From positions 10,357,402-10,421,401 of the forward strand of contig NC_059281.1 of the NCBI RefSeq assembly GCF_017591435.1: 64,000 nucleotides of DNA, written 5' to 3'. The notes under the pieces are model-generated. The model was not told where the DNA came from, did not search any database, and was given only the letters and a program-made list of their open reading frames with translations. Position 1 is the first letter of the stretch. Each line of letters opens with the position of its first letter. The position numbers were made by a program, and so were the translations under genes. The stretch comes from Portunus trituberculatus (lineage: Eukaryota; Arthropoda; Malacostraca; Decapoda; Portunidae). Shown here piece after piece: positions 23,584 to 34,094 of this stretch.

Positions 23584-23793
23584 ACTATTAGCGTTTATAG
23601 GTTCAAATTACCCAGAATGAGAAGCTTTATAAGATGAGAAGGATAAGAAAAGCCACGTTGATTATGGTGTAACACTAATAATACCCCGCGTTCTTCCCAG
23701 ACTGACATGAAACACACAGACGGCGCAACACTTCACAGTCTCCCCAGCTTCTCGTCCTACAGCAGCTGCCTTGCCTTACCTCGATTGACCCCC

Positions 23794-24005
23794 TAACCTC
23801 TTCAGTACAGGGACACATTTTTACCTTTAGATTTGTGTACGATTAGACCATTTTATCGACATTAGCAAGCGTCTATGGAGGTCACAAGATTAATGACCAC
23901 AGTCTTCACTATTTGAATCCCCCGCATGAGTTTCTGAAGCTGTATAAAATCACCAAATAGTAAACACAATGAATATGGAAATGCGTCATGGTACTGAAAG
24001 GGTGA
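23794..24005 (+). mobile_element. Family 1 MITE, full length
   Basis: TAACCTCTTCAGTACAGGG at the left and GGTACTGAAAGGGTGAA at the right. Both TTAA targets have mutated. Confidence 0.86.
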
Positions 24006-24516
24006 ACACCTCCCACCACACCCTCGTCCCTGATAGTTTCCCGCACGTTAACACGACTGGAGGACTGGAGACGAAAGAAGAGGGTGTCCTGTACGAGAAA
24101 ATACGAAGAAGATGTAGAAAACAATAGAATAAGTAACAGTGGCACCGTGGCACCCATCCTGCCTTCCCGGGCGTATTGCTGACTCGTGCCGCACGTCCAG
24201 AGGCAGCAGTATATTGAGCCAGAATGAGCCGGAGCTGCCACAGTGCACGGTGATGTAGATCCATTGACACACTCACTGGCAGATGGGAAAAATATATTAG
24301 GATGGCGGCGTTTTTTTTGCTGACAATGCAGGTGATGTCATTTATTTATATATTTATATATTTATTTGTATTCTAGGATTAATTCAGTATGTTTCTTTTA
24401 CTTGTGATTGCGTGCGCATGTGAGAAGGGCAAGTTTTGTAAGTAATAACTACATAAACGTAATTTTTTAGGACCATTTTTTTGTTGAAGTACTAATTTGT
24501 GGTCAATAAACTATAT
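24006..24516. other. Unannotated, nothing recognised
   Basis: Short open frames on the minus strand near 24000-24276 have no splice support or recognisable domain. Confidence 0.4.
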
Positions 24517-24543
24517 ATATCTATCTGTCTGTCTATCTGTCTG

Positions 24544-24575
<32 letters not shown>

Positions 24576-24670
24576 CGTATCTATCTATCTATCTAGCTAG
24601 CTACTTATCTGTCTACCTATCTAGCTATCTATCTATTTATCTGTCTATTTATCTATTTGTCTATCTATCA

Positions 24671-24723
<53 letters not shown>

Positions 24724-24785
24724 CGTATCTATCCATTTGTCTATTTATCTATCTGTCTATCTATCTATCTAATCATCTATCTATT
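24517..24785. repeat. (CTAT)n imperfect tetranucleotide array
   Basis: About 65 CTAT units with CTGT, CTAG and TTAT variants. Covering frames read as Leu/Ser/Ile/Tyr repeats and are not genes. Confidence 0.95.
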
Positions 24786-25057
24786 CATTAAAAGCGTAAA
24801 ATACCGATTCCTCATAAATAAGCGATTTTATGGCAACGTGGATACTGTGACAACATGCACGGCATTCCGCGCAATATATAGACACCAGTATGTACATTAG
24901 GCAGACCATTAATAGTGCTGCGTCAGACAAAAAACACCTGCTACTAAACAACTGCTTCGTATTAACATCTGGAAACAGGAAAATTACTACCTTGCTGCAT
25001 CTCACCACAACCTTCCTACCTGTGTCTGTATTACCAACTTCTGAGACTCGATTTCCT

Positions 25058-25288
25058 TTAACCCCTTCAGTATTGGAGTCTGGAACGCATTTTTATCATG
25101 ATTTTTTGGTTTTGAGTGATTTTTTTTTTTTTTTTTTTTTTTGACATTAGGAAGGGTCTATGGAGGTCAGATTAATAGCCTGAGTTTTCACTATTTTATT
25201 CCCCCACATGAGTTTCTGAAGCTGTATAAAATTGCTAAATAGTAAGCAGAATGAGTATGGAAACATGTCATGCTACTGAAGGGGTTAA
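25058..25288 (+). mobile_element. Family 1 MITE with internal poly(T)
   Basis: TTAACCCCTTCAGTATTGG at the left, GCTACTGAAGGGGTTAA at the right. A run of about 22 T (25120-25141) sits where other copies have ATTAGACCATTTTA. Directly abuts an inverted family 3 element. Confidence 0.9.
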
Positions 25289-25424
25289 AAGGGACGTTTC
25301 AAGACATTTATCCCTGTCTTTTGGCTAACACTTTCGGATCTGTGAGGGACTGGCGACTGAGTGGGCTTTTTATTTTATTATTTTATTGCTCTTAGCCAGT
25401 TTTCCCCTGTACAAAAGAAAAAAA
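25289..25424 (-). repeat. Family 3 dispersed element, inverted
   Basis: GGGACGTTTCAAGACATTTATCCC, TTGGCTAACACTTTCGG, GAGTGGGCTTTTTA and TTAGCCAGTTTTCCCCTGTA occur in order, the reverse complement of the family 3 blocks. Confidence 0.75.
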
Positions 25425-25721
25425 AATCCAGCTTAACCTTGCAGACCATCCAGCCATCCACACATACACACACACATACACTAAACATTCACATTCACAC
25501 TTCCACGTGGTAAGCAGTAGTAGTGGTATATTCCTGGGCTGCTGTGGTGAGATATGGCAAGGCTTGGTGGCGGCGCATGCAAAGTATATTACGCCGTTTT
25601 GCTCTTATGAGATTACTTTAGATATGTCCCCGCCATCGCCCCGGACGTGTGTGAAGCAGCTGGCCTGTGTCTTTGTCCAGAGCCGCACGTTGCTCTCTTG
25701 GATCTTGGTGAATTGGGATAG

Positions 25722-25747
25722 TTGTAGTGGTAGTGGTAGTAGTTGTT

Positions 25748-25792
<45 letters not shown>

Positions 25793-25807
25793 ATGGTGGT
25801 GGTGGTG

Positions 25808-25847
<40 letters not shown>

Positions 25848-25931
25848 GGATGGTGGTGGTAGTAGAGGTAATTGTAATAGTAATAGTAGTAGTAGCAACA
25901 GTAGTAGTAGTAGTGGTAGTAATAATAGTTA

Positions 25932-25982
<51 letters not shown>

Positions 25983-26066
25983 GTGGTGGTGGTGTTAGTA
26001 GTAGTAGTAGTAGTAATGGTGGTGTTGGTAGTAGTAGTAGTAGTAGTAGTAGTAATGGTGGTGTTG

Positions 26067-26102
<36 letters not shown>

Positions 26103-26118
26103 ATAATAATAGTAATTG
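25722..26118. repeat. (AGT)/(GGT)n triplet tract
   Basis: About 400 bp of AGT and GGT triplets. Frames over it read as poly-Ser, poly-Val or poly-Leu and are artefacts. Confidence 0.95.
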
Positions 26119-26280
26119 TTGTGTAAAAAGAGATTATTTATAGACATTTTCTTTCTTTTGTGTTAGATGAAGAATGGAAAAATCGGGGCAAGAGTTCTAA
26201 TAAGTATACATTTGAACTTTTTATGATCTTTTCTTTCATTCGTCTAACATTATCCTTGCTTGTCGTAATCTACCCTTTAT
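26119..26280. other. Unannotated, AT-rich
   Basis: No feature recognised. Confidence 0.4.
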
Positions 26281-26440
26281 TATCTCACCTCCTTCGCATC
26301 CAAGACCACTAAGGAGGTTGGATTCCACTAGTAAGGACCACGAAGCAAGCAAAAGTCACGTGCTCCCGAACCGACGATTGGGAGCAAGTGAAGCATAGAG
26401 ATTCACTTCGTAGAGTCTGAACCGCTTCGACTCAAACTCT
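26281..26440. other. Cluster of potential stem-loops
   Basis: Consecutive perfect inverted repeats: ACCTCCTT (26287)/AAGGAGGT (26311), TGCTCCC (26361)/GGGAGCA (26380), AAGTGAA (26386)/TTCACTT (26402) and GAGTC (26413)/GACTC (26429). CGAAGC (26341) and GCTTCG (26424) could close a stem around the second and third hairpins. The segment is non-repetitive in this window. It could be a structured RNA or an unknown element. Not a recognised RNA family. Confidence 0.35.
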
Positions 26441-26828
26441 CACGCGAACCCAACGTAATTATAGACCATCTGTTAACTATTTTTCCTTCCTTCTTTTGTA
26501 GTTTCTAATTAAACATAACGCGGATCATAACTAAAACATTATTAATTTTTTACGCATCGCTTCCTGGGAATTTTTACATTTTTTATTACTGCTATTATTA
26601 TTGCCAAGCACCAGCGAGCACTCCATTCAGCAATTTTTTTCTTTTCCCGTTTTTTGTTTCTCCGCAATTAGTTTTCCTGCGTCTCGTGTGTTGTAATGAA
26701 AAAGTTCCATGCATTGAATTTTTTTCCCCTCATTTTCATCATGGCAGGAAATTATTAATCGTGGAATAAATGGAGCGGCCGTTGCAGACATTTGCGTTAG
26801 TGAGGGTGGGCTGGTGGGTTGGTTCAGC
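26441..26828. other. Unannotated, AT-rich
   Basis: No feature recognised. Confidence 0.4.
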
Positions 26829-26870
26829 TGGTGGTGGTGGTGGTGGTGGTGGTGGTGATGGACTGCTGGT
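26829..26870. repeat. (GGT)n microsatellite
   Basis: GGT triplets with one GAT. Confidence 0.9.
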
Positions 26871-26893
26871 AGTGATGTTGGTGGTGGTGATGC

Positions 26894-26977
26894 TAGACCC
26901 TTCCTGATATCAATAAAATTCTCAAATCACCCCCAAAACTCATGGTAAAAATTGCGTCTCAGTACTGAAGTGAATAA
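26894..26977 (-). mobile_element. Family 1 MITE, truncated to the right third
   Basis: Only TAGACCCTTCCTGATATCAA to CAGTACTGAAGTGAATAA remains. The left part is replaced by GGT triplets. Confidence 0.78.
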
Positions 26978-27122
26978 TTTGATATCATTGAATTGTTATC
27001 TAGAAAAATATATAATAAAAAAGTTGTTGCTTATTTATAAATGGTTATGCTAAGATATAACTAAATCTGATATCGCTGAATTGTTACCCCAGCATCACTA
27101 ACTCCCTTTTCTCTCCCCGCAG

Positions 27123-27208
27123 ACTCGTTCCACTACTCCCGCTTCTCGCTTGGCTCCCGGGAACGTGTTGCTGATTGCGTTGCTGACACCTTGGATGCTT
27201 CTATACAG
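27123..27208 (+). CDS. Exon 1 (internal exon; upstream exons not found)
   Basis: Acceptor CTTTTCTCTCCCCGCAG and donor ATACAG|GTGAGTG are both strong. The first two bases finish a codon begun upstream, and the last codon is complete. It encodes 28 residues, SFHYSRFSLGSRERVADC followed by VADTLDASIQ. A second frame is also open, but only this one joins exon 2 in phase. No ATG lies in frame, so the true start is upstream and was not identified. The peptide is not low-complexity and could be among the better conserved parts of the protein. Confidence 0.72.
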
Positions 27209-27540
27209 GTGAGTGTGTGGGAATGTCACGGCAAACTTTAATAATTCCCACTTACTGTCTGGAATTCTTCTCTTTTTCATTTATTCAGAAGTGTATTCAT
27301 TCATTATTATTATTATTGTACCATTTTTTTCTTTTCACAGTCATTTTTGTCAGTATTGTCTTCCTTTCGTTGTTTTTCTATTCTTGTTCATCTGATCTTC
27401 CGTTTTCTTTCATCCATTCTGAGTTTTCTTCATTGCGTCCTACATTTTCCTCTTTGTATCACTGTCTTCATGGCACATCTCGAATAAAGTCTTTAGTGAT
27501 GCGAATCTTTAATGTGTGTGATAGATTGTTGAAGCTGCCC

Positions 27541-27925
27541 CAACCTAACCTAACCTAAACTAACTTAACCAAACCCAACCTAACCTAACCTAACCTAACC
27601 TACACTAACCTAACCTAACCCAACCTAACCTAACCTAACCTAAACTAACCTAACCAAACCCAACCTAACCTAACCTAACCTATCCTATCCTATCCTAACC
27701 TAACCTAACCTAACCTAATCTGTCCTATCCTAACCTAACCTAACCAAACCAAAGCTAACCTAACCTAACCTATCCTAACCTAACCTAACCTACCCAAACC
27801 AAACCTAACGTAACCTAACCTAACCAAACCAAACCTAACTTAACCTATCCTAACCTAACCTAACCAAACCAAACCAAACCAAACCAAACCTAACCTAACC
27901 TAACCTATCCTAACCTAACCTGACC
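27541..27925 (-). repeat. Interstitial (CCTAA)n array, 385 bp
   Basis: About 77 pentamers of CCTAA (TTAGG on the minus strand) with CCAAA, CCTAT and CCCAA variants. Lies in intron 1 and is oriented opposite to the TTAGG array at 23473. A family 3 element follows immediately. Confidence 0.9.
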
Positions 27926-27939
27926 TTTGTATCCATTCG

Positions 27940-28090
27940 TTTTTATGGAAGAGGGAAAGCTGGCCAAGAGCAACACAAAAATGAAAATAAAAATAAAAAG
28001 CCCACATTGATTGCCAGTTCCAAAAAAGATTAAGAGAGTTAGCCAAATATCTGGGACAAATGCCTGTAAGCCACACTCACGCAGATGCCT
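27940..28090 (+). repeat. Family 3 dispersed element
   Basis: TTTTTATGGAAGAGGGAAAGCTGGCCAAGAGCAACA, AAAAGCCCACATTGATTGCCAG, GAGAGTTAGCCAAAT and GGGACAAATGCCTG occur in order. Confidence 0.7.
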
Positions 28091-28156
28091 TAAAAATACC
28101 AATCATTCGTTATCTTAGTTTATCTTCGTTATCATCATTATCATCTTCATCTATAG

Positions 28157-28490
28157 GGAGGCGGTGGCGTAGTGGATAAGGTGGTGAGCGTGAGATCTGG
28201 CAGACGTAGGTTTGAATCCCATCACATGCCGTCTTGAAACTTCATCAATTGTCGAGTGGTTTAAAGTTACCTACACGTCACAATGATACCCAGGTTTTAG
28301 GTGGAAGAGTAATTGCTATACACCAAAGATGCGCTTGGGTGATGATATGCGCCCTAATATGGTTACCACTATAAATAAAATGATCTGCGCCGTTAATGGG
28401 TAGAAACTGACCAGCGCTTCCCTTATACTCTTCAAATAGACCTACATGCTAAAGACTATAACATAAAAAAAGAAAAAAAATCTCCACTTC
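28157..28490 (+). mobile_element. tRNA-derived SINE, family B
   Basis: The head GGCGGTGGCGTAGTGGATAA matches an A box and GGTTTGAATCC (28209-28219) matches a B box. A tRNA-unrelated body of about 250 bp follows and ends in an A-rich tail at about 28465-28480. Different from family A at 18744. Confidence 0.78.
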
Positions 28491-28763
28491 TTTGTATTCC
28501 AAATAAAAATAATTTTCACTTCCATCAATTCACATTCGATTAATTTATATACAGATTACGTTCGCCGGATTCCGTGACACAGGTAGCCGGGACAAATGTT
28601 CATCCTTTAATGGCTTGTGTGTCGCAGCGAGCCGGCCTGATTGCACGGTGCGGGGATTTCCAGGCAGTGGTCAGGCGGCTCCGCGGAACACCGGGAGGAA
28701 CGATGTGTGTTGTTGTAAACGTGCTCTGATCAATAACAGTTTAACGTTATACAGGAGAGATAT

Positions 28764-28764
<1 letters not shown>

Positions 28765-28826
<62 letters not shown>
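28765..28826. repeat. (GA)n microsatellite
   Basis: Pure GA run of 62 bp, complementary to the CT run 29 bp downstream. Confidence 0.97.
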
Positions 28827-28828
<2 letters not shown>

Positions 28829-28851
28829 ATCATCCGCACATGTCAAAACCA

Positions 28852-28855
<4 letters not shown>

Positions 28856-28900
<45 letters not shown>
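28856..28900. repeat. (CT)n microsatellite
   Basis: Pure CT run of 45 bp. With 28765-28826 it forms an inverted pair. Confidence 0.97.
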
Positions 28901-28903
<3 letters not shown>

Positions 28904-28946
28904 CTATATTTACTCATCCTTTTTGGCAGAAGAATGAGTACCTACA

Positions 28947-28950
<4 letters not shown>

Positions 28951-29013
<63 letters not shown>
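28951..29013. repeat. (AC)n microsatellite
   Basis: Pure AC run of 63 bp. Confidence 0.97.
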
Positions 29014-29019
<6 letters not shown>

Positions 29020-29321
29020 AAAAAGACAAATAGATAGACAAACAAACACCTCCCATGTGAAAAGATAAATGAGAGTTTCCATTAGCTAGTTAGAGCAAGG
29101 ATAGGGGAGAGGAGCAGAAGAGGAGGGAAAAAGATAGGGAAGAGGGGAAGGGAGAAGGGAGAGGAGGAAAGGGATAGGGAGAGGGGAGGAGTAAGGGCCG
29201 ACGCTCCAAGGTCGATTTTCTCGCTAGACAGGGAAGGACAGTGACCCTAATTGGCAGTGATGGACGCGGAACATTACTACCTTTACACCTTAAGTAGCCG
29301 TAATACACGTAGAAGGAGGAG

Positions 29322-29353
<32 letters not shown>

Positions 29354-29881
29354 AGAAGATGGTTAGGAAAAATAAACCATATGGAAGATAAAATTATCGT
29401 CCATTAGTGACTAGTGATTCATGCTCCTCCGTTTCATGCTCCTCTTTACTCCCTTCTTCTTCTTCTTGCCCTTTACTCTTCCTCTCTCTCCTTCCCTTCT
29501 TCTTTCCCCATCTCTACCTGCACCATAACCTGCCTTCCTTACCTTCCCTGTCTCCTCCTGCCTTCTCTTCCCTCCCTCCTGTCCATCACCACAACATACA
29601 TCTTTCCTAAACACCCCTGGCACTTCTAACCTTGTTCTGTTCACCAGGTGGGCGCCAGACATTGCCAGAATACGTCCTGCTTCTCTCACTTTTTTTTTTC
29701 TCTCAGTTCTCTCCCAGCCGTCACTTCCCCTTCTGGTCTCTCTCTCTCCTCTTCTCTCCCAGTCTTTCTCACTTCTGTTCTCTCCCTATGTCCCATTTAT
29801 ATTATCCCTCTTTCTTCTTCTATCCATTTTTTTTTCTTTCTCAATATCTCTCTATTTAAATAAGAAACGGTGACGCTTTTG

Positions 29882-29884
<3 letters not shown>
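29014..29884. other. Purine-rich then pyrimidine-rich intronic stretch
   Basis: Purine-rich at 29097-29190, a GGA tract at 29313-29360, then CT/TTC-rich from 29405 to 29860. No supported exon. Confidence 0.5.

Positions 29885-29947
<63 letters not shown>
29885..29947. repeat. (CT)n microsatellite
   Basis: Pure CT run of 63 bp. Confidence 0.97.
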
Positions 29948-29950
<3 letters not shown>

Positions 29951-30300
29951 GTTTTTTTTTTTTCTTTTTATCTGTTTTTCTGTGTCATAATTGTGTCAAA
30001 ATAAAGGTGTGTTCTCCTTTTTCTTCTCCTATTCGTAATCTTTTAATTTTCTCAGTCTCTGTTTAAATGAACAACTGTGACGGTTTTATATTCTCGCTCT
30101 CTGTCCTGTTTTTTTTATCTTTTCCTTTATTTTCCGTGTCTTTATTGTCTTTTCTCCTATCCGTAATCTTTTCCTTTTCTCAGTCTCTTTAAATGAACAA
30201 CTGTGACGCTTTTGTATTCTCGTTCTCTATCCTGTTTTTTGAGGCTTTTCTTTCAGTTATCTGTGTCATTATTGTCTCAAAATAAAGGTGTTTGAACTTT
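29948..30300. repeat. About 120-bp tandem repeat
   Basis: Three degenerate units marked by AAATGAACAACTGTGACG, TTGTATTCTCG, CTGTCCTGTTTTTT, TCTGTGTCATTATTG and CAAAATAAAGGTGT. Confidence 0.75.
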
Positions 30301-30828
30301 CCTCTCATGTAAGTTTGTTTTTCACCTTTTCGTGCGTCCTTCGTGCCAAATGTGTTTTTTTCTTTTCTTTTTCTCTCTTTTTTTCTTTTTTCTTCTTTCT
30401 CTTTTGCGTTACAGGTTATGAGATGCGGTAGGTTTGTATTTTAAGTATATATGATTTCTTTTCTTTTTGTAATGAATCCGTACTGTATGTCTTTATAACT
30501 CTTTTCCTCTCCTTTTCTTCTTCTTCTATTCTCACTTGCATCTACATTTAGTACGCGCTATCCAATACACTACAAGAGAAAAGGAAGAGAGAAAAGCAAG
30601 AGAGACGTAGTAGCTAAATTGCTGTCCTCTCTTTTTCTCCTTTTTACTCAGATTTCGTACTTTTCACCCTTACTTTTGTCATCTGTCCCGGTGCTCGCTG
30701 TTCGGGTTAATTGCATTGCGTGTTGGTGCAGAAACATACCCAGTTTATCGTACATACTGAGTCCATTGCAGTGATTCTTTTTTTTAATTAACGCCTTGCA
30801 CTTCTCGCCCTTCCTGCGTTCCTTGCCC
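30301..30828. other. Unannotated intronic stretch
   Basis: Pyrimidine-rich to 30414, ending in an acceptor-like GCGTTACAG. No exon in a compatible phase follows. Confidence 0.4.
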
Positions 30829-31101
30829 CATATTCTGAAACACTTCCGCGCCTCACACCACCTTCATTATTTCCAAAGGGCTCTAGTTGAAGTGACACGG
30901 GTTTCTAAGGGTGTTTCTGTAATTCTAGTGACATGTTAAGTTTTCTGCATTTTAAAAGGGTTCTATAGTTGAAGTGACACGAGATTTTAAGGATAGTTCT
31001 GTAATTCTAGTGACATGTTAACAAGTTTTCTGCATTACCAACAGGAAAAATACCCTTTAAAACTTAGCTAATCGTCTCTATGGTCTTGAAAAAGTGGTCG
31101 C

Positions 31102-31151
<50 letters not shown>

Positions 31152-31167
31152 AAGCGTTTCTGAATAT
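30829..31167. mobile_element. Family 2 MITE-like element with GA expansion in its end
   Basis: Left end CCATATTCTGAAACACTTCC; the body is duplicated (TCTAGTTGAAGTGACACGGG, TAATTCTAGTGACATGTTAA). The right end reads GGTCGCGGTGAGAGAG, an expanded (GA)n, then AAGCGTTTCTGAATAT. Confidence 0.75.
31104..31148. repeat. (GA)n microsatellite inside a MITE end
   Basis: 45-bp GA run located exactly where other family 2 copies have GTGAGAGAGCAAAGCG. Confidence 0.95.
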
Positions 31168-31325
31168 AGCGCCAAGGTGCGGTGATGGGTAAGTGGCATG
31201 GAGGCGACGCTATAACAATAACATATTAGACATTTCCTTAGTACTAGCGGGTCCCTGAACACTTCCATCTTGTATTATTGAAAGAAGTTTACTCTGGCTG
31301 AAGTTTGAGGGATGGTAGCCCAAAA

Positions 31326-31326
<1 letters not shown>

Positions 31327-31379
<53 letters not shown>
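31327..31379. repeat. (GT)n microsatellite
   Basis: Pure TG run of 53 bp. Confidence 0.97.
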
Positions 31380-31382
<3 letters not shown>

Positions 31383-31580
31383 TCTTTCACCTCCGCGCCA
31401 ACTCTTTCTACTTCACGACCCCCTCTCCCTCTCGTCTCCCTCTCCTCTCTCTCTCCCGCCACAGGAAATCACGGGAATAGGCTCCACTCCCTTCCTTCCC
31501 TTGTTAGGTACGGCTCTCAAACTTTGCAGAGGGAAATATTTGGTCAGCTAAATTGGAAACCACAATTGGACAGGTGTATG

Positions 31581-31583
<3 letters not shown>

Positions 31584-31643
<60 letters not shown>
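31584..31643. repeat. (CT)n microsatellite
   Basis: Pure CT run of 60 bp. Confidence 0.97.
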
Positions 31644-31646
<3 letters not shown>

Positions 31647-32037
31647 CCTGATGATTTCATATATCTAGTACACAATTTTTTCTCCTCTGCTTTTTCAAAA
31701 CTTGAATGGCATTTGCATGGACGTGTTGGTTTTGTTTTTTCAAAGGAAGAAAGAAAAAAAAAATTGCGCTCAAAGCAGTTTTCTCGCAAGCGCTTGAAAA
31801 AAAAAGTAAAAAAAGTTAATTTCAATCCATGTGTTAGGAAGAAAAATGACGCACAATGCAACTCTCCCGCTGTGATTTCCGGAAAAGAGAAAGGCGAGTG
31901 AATATTTCCCCCCAGAGTTGCCTTGATGTTCTCCCCAGGGGTATAGATGGCTAACAGGGATATAGGAGGACACAAAAACGCGGGCATGCTTCGACTCTTA
32001 TCTCTTTGTTTTCTCTCTTACTTTAAAATATACTAGC
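31644..32037. other. Unannotated intronic stretch
   Basis: No feature recognised. Confidence 0.4.
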
Positions 32038-32248
32038 TTAACCTTTTCAGTACCATGACGCGTTTCCATATTCATTCTGCTTACTATTTTGGCGATTTTA
32101 GCTTCAGAAACTCATGTGCGGGATTGAAATAGTGAATTCTGTGGACCGTTAATCTTCTGACCTCCATAAACCTTTCCTAATATCAATAATAGCCTAATCA
32201 CACTCCAAAACTCTATGTAAAATTGCGTCTCACTACTCAAGAGGTTAA
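32038..32248 (-). mobile_element. Family 1 MITE, full length with both TTAA
   Basis: TTAACCTTTTCAGTACCATG at the left, CACTACTCAAGAGGTTAA at the right, 211 bp. First of three copies in 1.1 kb. Confidence 0.9.
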
Positions 32249-32529
32249 ACATACAGCCTAGTGAGAGCCAACAAGTCTGCTGGTATGTGTTCTTCCTTAG
32301 TGATCCTTTGGGGTGGTGAAAGCACTGGGCCGCTGTTGCTTTAGTGCGATGGGCAGAATAGAGATGAGTGAAGCGAATGTTTTGTGGGTCAGAATGGAAC
32401 GCTGGGAAAGGCATTGCTGGGAAGTGTTCAGGAGAATGGTCGCCATGAAAACTGTGATGCAGAATAATGAGGCGAATGAAATAAAGCTGAACAGTGAACA
32501 ACAAAACCCTGGCAGTGTAAATGAAGTGA

Positions 32530-32741
32530 TTAACCCCATAAGTACCATGACGCATTTCCATATTCATTCTGTTTACTACTATGTGATTTTGTACAGCTTC
32601 AGAAACCCATATGGGGGATTAGAATAGTGAAAACTCTGTGTATTAATCGTCTGACCTCCACAAACTCTTCTTAATGTAAATAAAATCTTCTAATCACACC
32701 CAAACTCGTAGTAAAAATGCGTCCCATTACTGAAGTGATTA
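32530..32741 (-). mobile_element. Family 1 MITE, full length
   Basis: TTAACCCCATAAGTACCATG at the left, CATTACTGAAGTGATTA at the right. Confidence 0.88.
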
Positions 32742-32941
32742 GAAGTGAAGGTTTGCATTTGGTCTTGTGTAGAAGCACCGTCGATGAGAAATGACCAGCA
32801 CACCATCATTACGGGGACCCAATATTGCATTCCAGAGGGACAATTAGCAAATAACACTGTGACTGATGGGACGTCACCCTATGCGCCTCCAGTAATGACA
32901 GGTAACTATTAATACAGTGCGAGTAAACCAGCGTGCAGTGT

Positions 32942-33156
32942 TTAACCCCTTTCAGTACTGGGACACATTTTTACCTTGTGTTTTGTATACGATTAGACCA
33001 TTTTATTGACATTAGGAAGGGTCTATGAAGATCAAAAGATTAATAGCCACAATCTTCACTATTTCAATCCACCACATGAGTTTCTGAAGCTGTGTAAAAT
33101 CACCAAATAGTAACCAGAAGGAATATGGAAACGCGTCATGTTACTGAAGGGATTAA
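32942..33156 (+). mobile_element. Family 1 MITE, full length with both TTAA
   Basis: TTAACCCCTTTCAGTACTGGG at the left, GTTACTGAAGGGATTAA at the right, 215 bp. Confidence 0.92.
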
Positions 33157-33275
33157 TTATTGTGTGAAAGTCTGGATCCTCTGTTTGCTCCTCGCTTTCC
33201 ATTTCTCTTCTCTTCTCACCGGGAATTTAGTGTTATTCTCTCGCTTTCCTCATTATAGTTATTGTCAAACAAGGA

Positions 33276-33412
33276 TTTTTTTATGTATTAGGGGAAAACT
33301 GGCCAAGGGTAACATAAAACGAAAAAAAAGGCCCACTTAGTTACCAGTCCCCTTGCAGGTCTGAGAGAGTTAGCCAAAAAAAAAAATGTCTTGAAACCTC
33401 TCTTGAAATGAA
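33276..33412 (+). repeat. Family 3 dispersed element
   Basis: TTTTTATGTATTAGGGGAAAACTGGCCAAGGGTAACA, AAAGGCCCACTTAGTTACCAGTCCCC, GAGAGAGTTAGCC and TGTCTTGAAACCTC occur in order. Confidence 0.75.
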
Positions 33413-33479
33413 GTCAAGTAATAGGAAGTTGAAAATACAGAAACAGGCAGCGAGTTCCAGAATGTGCCAGAGAAAGGTA

Positions 33480-33690
33480 CGAAAGATTGAGAGTACTGGT
33501 TAACTCTTGCATTAAGGAGTTGAACAGAATAGTGGTGAATAATTGAGAGTATTGGTTAACTCTTTCACAAGAGAATTGGACTGAATAGTGGTGAATGATT
33601 GAGAGTATTGTTTAACTCTTGCATTAGGGAGGTGGACAGAGTAGGAGTGAATGATTAACTCTTACATTAGAGAGTTGGACAGAGTAGTGT
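33480..33690. repeat. About 60-bp tandem repeat
   Basis: Four degenerate units of GATTGAGAGTATTGGTTAACTC, TTGCATTAGGGAGTTGGACAG, AATAGTGGTGAAT. Confidence 0.82.
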
Positions 33691-33771
33691 TGAGAGGAAG
33701 AAGAAAGCCCAATATTGTGCATCCCTTTACCAACCAGAATGTGTCACGTCTCTTATTCCTCATTCCCACAG

Positions 33772-34031
33772 GTCGACCTGGCCGCTGACGTGATCACGTA
33801 TGACTCCGACGACGAGGGCGACACTCCCAGCAGGATGTCCGGGCGGCGGCGGGGTGCGGGTGGAGGCGAAGGCGGCGGGGCGGGCGGCGTGGCTCGGAAC
33901 AAGCGGGGGACACCCATGTACTCCCGCGAGGACATCAGAGAACAGTACTGCATCAATGACAAGGAACTGCACGCACTCGAGGCCTCCCGGAGGAAACCCA
34001 TCTTCGGCTGTTTGACCTCGGGGAACACTCA

Positions 34032-34032
<1 letters not shown>
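33772..34032 (+). CDS. Exon 2, acidic and Gly/Arg-rich, 87 codons
   Basis: Acceptor TTATTCCTCATTCCCACAG and donor CTCAG|GTGAGAG. It starts and ends on whole codons, and both other frames contain stops. The peptide opens VDLAADVITYDSDDEGDTPS (a cluster of CK2-type acidic Ser sites). It continues through a Gly/Arg/Glu stretch (GRRRGAGGGEGGGAGG) and ends with a more ordered-looking segment containing MYSREDIREQYCINDKELHA and RRKPIFGCLTSGNTQ. A (GA)n microsatellite begins inside the donor itself. The frame stays open through that array to a second donor at 34143, so an in-frame 37-residue extension is possible. Family not recognised. Confidence 0.85.

Positions 34033-34093
<61 letters not shown>
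34033..34093. repeat. (GA)n microsatellite at the exon 2 donor
   Basis: GTGAGA of the donor runs straight into a GA repeat of about 57 bp. Confidence 0.96.

Positions 34094-34094
<1 letters not shown>

Noticed and set aside
30400..30430. Microexon after the strong acceptor at 30414
   Set aside because: The only nearby donor would give 13 nt, which breaks the phase 0 junction of exons 1 and 2.
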